Source of the DNA: PS1 clade bacterium
Lineage (GTDB): Bacteria; Pseudomonadota; Alphaproteobacteria; RS24
DNA length: 11,570 nt
NCBI GenBank assembly: GCA_016779015.1
Contig: JADHOK010000039.1
Span: forward strand, 1-11,570
Direction: 5' to 3'
Within the stretch, counting starts at the first letter, position 1. Each line of letters begins with the position of its first letter. Positions 6,901 to 11,570 of this stretch are shown here, piece by piece. Below the pieces are notes generated by a model that was given only the letters and a program-made list of their open reading frames with translations, had not been told where the DNA came from and searched no databases. The translations under genes were made by a program, and so were the position numbers.

Positions 6901-7273
6901 AAGCGGCGGGGCGCTCAGCCAATTGCAAATTCACATCGGCATTGAGCAGCGTCACCGCCGCGGCAACGAAACGCCGCTGCACCAGTTCAACCACATCAAG
7001 GTTGACCACCAATTGCGGAATGGTAGCGGCGAAGCGCGCCTCGCCGCGCTGCGTATCGGTAAATTTTGCGTCGCTGATAATCAGTTGCGGGCGCGGCACA
7101 AAGCGCAAGCGCACCGGCCCTTCAATCTCAACCGCCGCTGCGAAGCGGGCCGATAAATCGGCTTCAATTTCCTCCACCGGCGGCAGAAGCGGCACATTAT
7201 TCGGCACAATCACCGATGCGACCAGCACACCAAGGAGCAGAAAAATCATCGAAAGATACGGAAATCGCGGCAT
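3908..7273 (-). CDS. AsmA family envelope protein, 1121 residues
   Basis: A very long protein of the AsmA clan, whose members are anchored in the inner membrane and extend a beta-rich groove into the periplasm. They are implicated in phospholipid transport or outer-membrane assembly. One membrane segment is visible near the N-terminus (about residues 8-24, SMIFLLLGVLVASVIVP). The AsmA N-terminal pattern follows: residues 30-75 with FAAAVEIEGPVRLRFVPRPQLIISDAKF. The middle is low-identity beta-repeat sequence. The C-terminal AsmA_2-like region starts near residue 966 (LEGRGTTPRAMMASLTGIL) and ends with LTGDLTAPKI at about 1092-1100 before a disordered tail. It is divergent from uvrD. The ATG at 7273 has a weak AGAG upstream. 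Met9 is a second candidate but would cut into the membrane segment. A specific name (AsmA, TamB, YhdP) cannot be assigned, and the role in lipid transport is inferred from the clan. Confidence 0.88.
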   Translation of the reverse strand: MPRFPYLSMIFLLLGVLVASVIVPNNVPLLPPVEEIEADLSARFAAAVEIEGPVRLRFVPRPQLIISDAKFTDTQRGEARFAATIPQLVVNLDVVELVQRRFVAAAVTLLNADVNLQLAERPAALLTAMHGQPLPPVGLLDSNLRITGLDPLRPKVETRIDAVSMTLAAQRGNGPMRITMRKTLPSGQSAGLQVSVGRRALATKIDVSLGLGVNEQLTFAGFVTGSEADWRLDGEVSLMSDDFLMAAMEARLPLRVLPEARRFQLSGLVSGSPIGLRADSLEISALNTVFRTRLALDWPRQPGETPFLDGRLTTGAVNLDLLRPSTDAPEPALLARIWQGFAPDLAAALEVEATRFTIGGETGTDLSAAIRQEAAVLSIDRLNLILPFNTALLASGAYERRALDDAPNAPDGEAATPRFTGNFSARSSDTLALLLWLGSQYDTDFSAFAEGVDEAALQRTSLVGDVVFDGAGLALNGLAGRIGNDYLSADITLPNLPNLQADMALQVNRFDLADWGIVESGAPGRDSSTASVWPQLNRLLGVLMGAADPQRILDFKLDVGRLFAGARALGPFAAQGRVADQQLRLDNLRLTDFNGADIALNGAMNYDAAPSYGGLAISVKSDSANWLHGPVMSRFASLDFNPSLASDIVTNITITAPDAAEWPKVIYNAKGDVGGLVANFAMTTPARSLAFVEAGTNITLSLTGAANDLAQAFFLPSVYDAAARGDMRLQLAAQSNDLFSVDADMGMAQDALSLNGTLRAATGGKLLSGAVAFNMADFLPLLAPQTDWQKVAASGEAQLNAAPGNIGFSGLEVRLGGGQISGEGVLQTGDGLPRLNMNLAGRGVDVGFVLPQRDENGWRTTPMNWSVLGRTNADIQFSAAELRLGDIDIDTLAGRLKLTEGVLEAPDLTAELMGGQMKADVLAEGGSLPPRFGLSAEFDRLNPNIFLLKQYGNRLVDAGFFGTLNLEGRGTTPRAMMASLTGILNYEVAPGNLTFFDAVGFGDSLSAPSFDGDADALVGDFVGMEELAFARGLGLAQMRDGVVEKASVDFVFAQGLNEARLEAAFDVVDLVMDAEMTLYPIDRQRPIIWRLTGDLTAPKIESDASPFNSGGASSATQPPAE

Positions 7274-7281
7274 AGCACTCT

Positions 7282-7310
7282 ATTTTAAATTTGAGTGGCG
7301 AGACTAACAA
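7282..7310 (-). promoter_or_regulatory. possible promoter of the asmA-family gene
   Basis: On the minus strand, TTGTTA (7310-7305) and TAAAAT (7287-7282) are separated by exactly 17 bases, matching the sigma-70 consensus at four and five positions. The predicted start of transcription (about 7275) would lie almost on the ATG at 7273, so the transcript would be nearly leaderless, or translation would begin at Met9. Alternatively, the match is chance in an AT-rich patch. Confidence 0.35.
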
Positions 7311-7316
7311 TCTCGC
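7298..7316. promoter_or_regulatory. inverted repeat overlapping the asmA -35 region
   Basis: GCGAGA (7298-7303) and TCTCGC (7311-7316) are perfect complements separated by the 7 bases CTAACAA. The repeat brackets the proposed -35 hexamer of the asmA-family promoter, a position typical of an operator. No known regulator consensus is recognised. Confidence 0.3.
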
Positions 7317-7361
7317 GCCCTATTTACCAGACGGCTTTGGTGCACGGCGCGATGAGAACGG

Positions 7362-7390
7362 TTCGGCGATGCGCGCACGGATGCTATAGT
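7362..7390 (+). promoter_or_regulatory. possible promoter of uvrD
   Basis: TATAGT (7385-7390) is a good -10 hexamer. The partner TTCGGC (7362-7367), 17 bases upstream, is a poor -35. Transcription would start near 7397, giving a leader of about 20 bases that contains the AGGTGA ribosome binding site (7405-7410). A 9-base palindrome GAACGGTTC (7356-7364) touches the -35. Confidence 0.35.
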
Positions 7391-7415
7391 AATCGAATCA
7401 AATTAGGTGACATAT

Positions 7416-9794
7416 ATGGACAATGACCCGTTTGATTTGGGCGATGACGCTAACGCCCCTATGACGCCTGCGCCGCAAGCTGCGGCGTCGAACGGCAGTG
7501 GCAGTATATCGCAGAAAGCCGCTGCTGCCGGACAGGCGCGTCGGCTCGAGCCTTTGCTCGACGGGTTGAACGAAGAACAACGCCAATCGGTCACCGCCGC
7601 TGATGGGCCGCTGCTCTTGCTGGCCGGGGCCGGCACCGGCAAAACCCGCGCCTTGACCACCCGCATCGCCTATAAAATCGCCACACAAGTGGCATGGCCG
7701 AGCCAAATACTGGCCGTCACCTTTACCAATAAGGCGGCGCGCGAGATGAAAACCCGTATCGGGCAGATGCTGGGCGAAACCGTCGAAGGCATGCCGTGGC
7801 TCGGCACGTTCCACTCGCTATCGGCGAAAATCCTGCGAATTCACGCTGAATTGGTCGATTTGCGACCCGATTTCACAATCCTCGATACAGACGACCAGAT
7901 AAGACTGCTGAAACAGCTGATTCAAGTCGAAAATATCGATGAAAAGCGCTGGCCGGCGCGGCAAATGGCGATTCTCATTGACCGCTGGAAAAACCGCGGC
8001 TGGATGCCCGAAAACGTGCCCGAGGGCGAGGCCGGTTTCTTCGCCAATGGCTTGGGCGGTAAGATTTACGCGGATTATCAAAAGCGGCTGAAAATCCTCA
8101 ATGCCGCCGATTTCGGCGACCTTTTGTTGGAATGTCTGCGCCTGTTCCGTGAAAACGATGCGGTGCTGGTCGAATATCAGCAGCGCTTCAAACATATTCT
8201 GGTCGACGAATATCAAGACACCAATGCGGTGCAATATTTATGGCTACGTCTGCTGGCGCAGGGCCACAATAATATTTGCTGCGTTGGCGATGACGACCAG
8301 TCGATTTACGGCTGGCGCGGCGCCGAGGTCGACAATATTTTGCGCTTTGAAAAAGATTTTGAGGGCGCGCAAGTCATCCGATTGGAACGCAATTATCGCT
8401 CGACGCCGCATATTTTGGGAGCCGCTTCAGGGCTGATTGCCAGCAATGAAAGCCGCCTCGGCAAAACCCTTTGGACGGATGCCAATGATGATGGCGAGCC
8501 GGTGAAAGTGCGCGGCGTCTGGGATGGCGAGGAAGAGGCGCGCCTGACGGCGGATGATATTGAAGCTTATCAACGCGGCGGGCAGACGTTTAATGAAATG
8601 GCGGTGTTGGTGCGCGCGTCTTTTCAAATGCGCGAGTTTGAAGACCGCTTCATCTCGCTGGGTATTCCCTATCGCGTGATTGGCGGCCCGCGCTTTTACG
8701 AGCGCGCCGAGATACGCGACGCCAATGCCTATTTGCGACTGATTGCGCAAATCGACGATGATTTGGCGTTTGAACGCATTTGCAATAAACCGCGGCGCGG
8801 GCTTGGCAATGTCGCCATTCAGACGCTGCAAAATGCGGCGCGCGGACAAGGCAAGTCGCTGTTCCAAATGGCCGAGGAAATTATCGACACCGAAGAATTG
8901 AAACCGGCGGCGCGGCGCTCGCTGACCGGTTTTGTGCGCGCCATTAATCATTGGCGCTCGCTGGTCGACACCATGACCCATACCGAGTTGGCCGAGTTGG
9001 TGCTCGACGAAAGCGGCTATACGGCCATGTGGCAGGCCGATAAATCGCCCGACGCGCCGGGTAAGCTTGAAAACCTCAAAGAGCTGGTGCGCTCGATGGA
9101 GGAGTTCGAAACACTGACCGGCTATCTGGAGCATATCTCGCTGGTCATGGAGGCGGCCAATAACGATAATGAAGACAAAGTCTCCATCATGACATTGCAC
9201 GCCGCCAAAGGGCTGGAATTTGAGAGCGTCTTTCTGCCCGGTTGGGAAGAAGGGCTGTTTCCCCATCAGCGCAGTCTCGATGAAAGCGGCACTAAAGGGT
9301 TGGAAGAAGAACGACGCCTCGCCTATGTCGGCATCACCCGCGCCAAGCAACGCGCGACGATTTCTTTCGCCGGCAATCGGCGCACGCATGGGCAATGGAA
9401 TTCAGCCCTGCCTTCGCGCTTCATAGACGAGCTGCCCGAAACGCATGTGGAAGTTGCCGAGAGTGATCACGCGGTTGGCGGCTTTTCCAACCAGAGCCGC
9501 TTTGCCAGCACAAGCGGCGGCGATTTTTCCGCCTCCAGTTATAACAGCCCCGGCTGGCAGCGCGCCCAAGCAAATCGCCGTAGCTATAAACAAAGCACGC
9601 CGCCGACCATTAATGCTCGCGCCGAACCCGTCGTCTCCTCGATGAGTAGCAGCAACTACAAGCGCGGCGAGCGGATTTTCCATCAGAAATTCGGTTATGG
9701 CCGCATCGCAGCCATTGAGGGTAATAAGCTAACGGTCGATTTCGAAAAAGCCGGCACCAAGAAAGTGCTCGATTCCTATATCGAGAAACACTGA
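7416..9794 (+). CDS. uvrD: UvrD/PcrA-type superfamily 1A DNA helicase
   Basis: A 3'-5' ATP-dependent DNA helicase acting in nucleotide-excision and mismatch repair and in removing recombination intermediates. The 792-residue protein carries all SF1A motifs in order. Walker A LAGAGTGKT is at about 69-77, and AVTFTNKAAREM (motif Ia) and GTFHSLSAKILR follow. Motif II (DEYQDTN) is at about 264-270, VGDDDQSIYGWRG (motif III) at about 289-302, and RLERNYRST after that. Motif V, MTLHAAKGLEFE, is at about 592-603, and motif VI, ERRLAYVGITRAKQR, begins near 632. A C-terminal Tudor-like segment (about 748-792, GERIFHQKFGYGRI...DFEKAGTKKVLDSYI) is the part that contacts RNA polymerase in this family. 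The first 45 or so residues are Ala-rich and probably disordered. The ATG at 7416 is chosen over the in-frame GTG at 7407 because that GTG lies inside the Shine-Dalgarno AGGTGA (7405-7410), 5 bases before the ATG. UvrD and PcrA cannot be told apart by eye. Confidence 0.95.
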   Translation: MDNDPFDLGDDANAPMTPAPQAAASNGSGSISQKAAAAGQARRLEPLLDGLNEEQRQSVTAADGPLLLLAGAGTGKTRALTTRIAYKIATQVAWPSQILAVTFTNKAAREMKTRIGQMLGETVEGMPWLGTFHSLSAKILRIHAELVDLRPDFTILDTDDQIRLLKQLIQVENIDEKRWPARQMAILIDRWKNRGWMPENVPEGEAGFFANGLGGKIYADYQKRLKILNAADFGDLLLECLRLFRENDAVLVEYQQRFKHILVDEYQDTNAVQYLWLRLLAQGHNNICCVGDDDQSIYGWRGAEVDNILRFEKDFEGAQVIRLERNYRSTPHILGAASGLIASNESRLGKTLWTDANDDGEPVKVRGVWDGEEEARLTADDIEAYQRGGQTFNEMAVLVRASFQMREFEDRFISLGIPYRVIGGPRFYERAEIRDANAYLRLIAQIDDDLAFERICNKPRRGLGNVAIQTLQNAARGQGKSLFQMAEEIIDTEELKPAARRSLTGFVRAINHWRSLVDTMTHTELAELVLDESGYTAMWQADKSPDAPGKLENLKELVRSMEEFETLTGYLEHISLVMEAANNDNEDKVSIMTLHAAKGLEFESVFLPGWEEGLFPHQRSLDESGTKGLEEERRLAYVGITRAKQRATISFAGNRRTHGQWNSALPSRFIDELPETHVEVAESDHAVGGFSNQSRFASTSGGDFSASSYNSPGWQRAQANRRSYKQSTPPTINARAEPVVSSMSSSNYKRGERIFHQKFGYGRIAAIEGNKLTVDFEKAGTKKVLDSYIEKH

Positions 9795-9801
9795 GCGCGC
9801 C

Positions 9802-10626
9802 ATGCCGACAAGCTGGAAACTGAGCTTCACTGCCAAGGATAGCGCGGCAGCGGAAGCGGCGCTGGAGGCTTTCGGCGCGACCCTATGGGCGACAACGCAA
9901 GCTAAGGGCGGCACGCGTTTCGAGGTCTATTTTGACGGCCAACCCGACCTTACGACGCTCGACCTGCCGGCCGATGCCAAGCAGCAACTGGCGGCATTGC
10001 CCGATAAGGATTGGGTGGCGGAAAGCCAGAGCGGCCTGCCGCCGGTGGTGGCGCCGCCTTTCCATCTGCACGGAACCCATGATACGCCGCGTCGGGGGGG
10101 ATGGCGCAATATTGAAATGCAGGCGGGGGCCGCTTTCGGCACTGGTCACCACGGCACAACCCTGGGCTGTCTGATGCTGCTGGCGGATATGCTGAAGCAG
10201 CACACGCCGCGCCGTGTCGCCGATATTGGCTGCGGCTCCGGCGTGTTGGCCATTGCGGCGGCCAAAGCCGGCTGCCATGCGGTTTTGGCCAGCGATAATG
10301 ACCCATTGGCGGTCGCTGTGGCGTGCGAAAATGCGCGGCTCAACCATGTCGCGCCGCGTATCCGCTGTTTCACCGCCACCGGCATGGCGCATCCGACTTA
10401 TCATGGGCGTCGTTTCGACCTTATACTGGCCAATATACTGGCCGCCCCTTTGCGGCATTTGGCGAGCGATTTTGACCGCCACCTCAGCCCGCGCGGTCGC
10501 GTGATTGTGGCCGGTCTGATGGATGAACAAGCCCGCGCCGTCATTGCGCGCTATCGCGGCATCGGTCTATTGGTGGAGCAGAAAATATCAATCGGGGCAT
10601 GGACGAGCCTCTGCTTTAAGCGGTAA
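9802..10626 (+). CDS. prmA: ribosomal protein L11 methyltransferase
   Basis: Methylates ribosomal protein L11 using S-adenosylmethionine. The 274-residue protein has a degenerate N-terminal L11-recognition domain (about 1-60), then DKDWVAESQ (68-76) and AFGTGHHGTT (111-120), which corresponds to AFGTGxHxTT in PrmA. The SAM-binding core follows: motif I VADIGCGSGVLAIAAAKAG (139-157), the acidic residue after beta-2 at Asp165 (ASDND), and motif IV LILANILAAPL (207-217). It starts 7 bases after the uvrD stop and ends 8 bases before the next gene, so the three genes are probably one transcript. No strong Shine-Dalgarno is present, and coupled translation is likely. PrmA methylation of L11 is non-essential in several bacteria studied. 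The assignment is firm at family level; a related protein methyltransferase acting on another target is unlikely. Confidence 0.93.
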   Translation: MPTSWKLSFTAKDSAAAEAALEAFGATLWATTQAKGGTRFEVYFDGQPDLTTLDLPADAKQQLAALPDKDWVAESQSGLPPVVAPPFHLHGTHDTPRRGGWRNIEMQAGAAFGTGHHGTTLGCLMLLADMLKQHTPRRVADIGCGSGVLAIAAAKAGCHAVLASDNDPLAVAVACENARLNHVAPRIRCFTATGMAHPTYHGRRFDLILANILAAPLRHLASDFDRHLSPRGRVIVAGLMDEQARAVIARYRGIGLLVEQKISIGAWTSLCFKR

Positions 10627-10634
10627 AGTCGCGA

Positions 10635-11570
10635 ATGTTTCAAAATTTCGATGATGACAGTTCAAACAAAGAAATCGCGCCACGGGTGAAAGCCTTGCGG
10701 GCGCGCCTCGCCAAGATGAAACTCGACGGCATGATTGTGCCGCGCGAGGACGAGTATCAGGGCGAATATGTGCCGGCTGCCAATGAGCGGCTGAAGTGGA
10801 TTTCCGGTTTTGGCGGTTCGGCCGGCACAGCGATTGTGCTGGCCCCCAAAGCGGCGCTGTTTATCGATGGGCGCTATATTCTGCAAGCCCCGAAACAGAC
10901 GGACACCAAGCTGTTCACTATTGTCGATGTGATGCAAAACCCACCCTCGCATTGGCTGGCGGCGACGGCCAAAAAAGGCATGCAAATCGGTCTCGACCCG
11001 CGCCTGCATAGCGAGACGGCCGTTAAAGCCTATCGCGACCGCCTTGCCGCCAAAGGTGCACGGCTGGTGCTGCTGGACGAAAACCCGCTCGATGCCGAAT
11101 GGCGCGACCGGCCCGAATTGCCCGACACACCGGTGGTTATTCAACCGACCCGCCTGACCGGTCGCAGTTCGGAGCAGAAGCGCAAAGCGCTGGCCGCCGA
11201 TATGAAAAAAGCCGGACACGATATATTGCTGGTGGCGCAACCCGAAAACATTGCTTGGCTGTTGAACATTCGCGCTCAAGATGTGCCGCATACGCCGTTT
11301 GCGCTATCGTTTGGCCTGCTGCACAAAAACGGCAATTTCGACTGGTTCATCAGACATAGCCGCGTCAGCGCCACCGTGCGCGCGCATATTGGCAGCGGTC
11401 TGAAACTTTATCGGCAGGGCGATATGCTGGCCAAACTGAAAAGCCTCACGGGCAAGACGGTGGCGTTTGACCCGACCAATACGCCGGCTTGGTTTGCCGA
11501 GCAAATGGTCAATGCCAATCTGGTGCGCGTCACCGACCCTTGTGCGCTGCCCAAAGCGGCAAAACACAAA
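10635..11570 (+). CDS. pepP: Xaa-Pro aminopeptidase (M24B, long form), C-terminus cut by window edge
   Basis: Removes N-terminal residues that precede proline. The frame is open from the ATG at 10635 to the last base, giving 312 residues without a stop. The first creatinase-type N-terminal domain (about 15-150) shows IVPREDEYQGEYVPAANERL, WISGFGGSAGTAIVL and ALFIDGRYILQA, all typical of aminopeptidase P. A second creatinase-like domain begins near residue 175, with QPENIAWLLNIRAQDVPHTPF, the hallmark of the long three-domain form of about 600 residues found in alphaproteobacteria and eukaryotes. The metal-binding pita-bread catalytic domain lies beyond the window, so the catalytic residues cannot be checked. 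It follows prmA by 8 bases and has no evident promoter or Shine-Dalgarno of its own. The symbol is the generic family one; the short E. coli PepP is not an exact equivalent. Confidence 0.88.
   Translation, partial: MFQNFDDDSSNKEIAPRVKALRARLAKMKLDGMIVPREDEYQGEYVPAANERLKWISGFGGSAGTAIVLAPKAALFIDGRYILQAPKQTDTKLFTIVDVMQNPPSHWLAATAKKGMQIGLDPRLHSETAVKAYRDRLAAKGARLVLLDENPLDAEWRDRPELPDTPVVIQPTRLTGRSSEQKRKALAADMKKAGHDILLVAQPENIAWLLNIRAQDVPHTPFALSFGLLHKNGNFDWFIRHSRVSATVRAHIGSGLKLYRQGDMLAKLKSLTGKTVAFDPTNTPAWFAEQMVNANLVRVTDPCALPKAAKHK

Noticed and set aside
3955..7273. Fusion, frameshift or foreign origin of the very long minus-strand gene.
   Set aside because: The frame is continuous, composition matches neighbours, and 1121 residues with one N-terminal membrane segment and a C-terminal AsmA_2-like region fits the AsmA clan.
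7356..7364. GAACGGTTC as a LexA/SOS box upstream of uvrD.
   Set aside because: The alphaproteobacterial SOS box is a GTTC-N7-GTTC direct repeat, and the Gram-positive type is GAAC-N4-GTTC. The 1-base spacing here fits neither.
7407..7415. The in-frame GTG at 7407 as the uvrD start.
   Set aside because: This GTG lies inside the AGGTGA ribosome binding site, which is well placed for the ATG at 7416.
8427..9395. A 322-codon minus-strand frame inside the helicase gene.
   Set aside because: It is antisense to helicase motifs and lacks family signatures. Long antisense frames are common opposite GC-rich coding sequence.

Overview
The window reads as an ordinary chromosomal housekeeping segment of an alphaproteobacterium. 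Four things point there: a circularly permuted two-piece tmRNA gene, an alphaproteobacterial-type SspB beside it, an RHH_4-type ribbon-helix-helix protein after fumC, and the long three-domain form of aminopeptidase P. The DNA is moderately GC-rich with even codon use. I see no insertion sequence, phage gene, CRISPR array or sign of recent transfer. Genus cannot be fixed from this.

Layout, left to right. (1) On the minus strand, a thyA-folA pair (thymidylate synthase, then dihydrofolate reductase 2 bases later). folA runs off the left edge. (2) On the plus strand, divergent from thyA, lies ssrA (about 1367-1676). Its acceptor piece comes first, then a 15-base processed spacer, then the coding piece with a tag reading ANDNYAEVAVAA and a terminator-like hairpin. 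(3) Directly downstream is sspB, the adaptor that hands ssrA-tagged proteins to ClpXP. (4) fumC (class II fumarase) and a 70-residue ribbon-helix-helix protein follow. (5) A 1121-residue AsmA-family envelope protein is on the minus strand, and its 3' end overlaps the ribbon-helix-helix gene by 47 bases. (6) Divergent from asmA is a tight plus-strand run: uvrD/pcrA-type helicase, prmA (ribosomal protein L11 methyltransferase), and an Xaa-Pro aminopeptidase cut by the right edge.

Functional groups: thyA and folA form the dTMP/tetrahydrofolate cycle. ssrA and sspB together form a ribosome-rescue and tag-degradation module, with the RNA that writes the degradation tag next to the adaptor that reads it. 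The remaining genes look like independent housekeeping functions. The window does not hold an obviously undescribed system. The most rewarding element is the permuted tmRNA, which has no long reading frame and is easily missed. Promoters and hairpins listed here come from reading the sequence by eye and are tentative.
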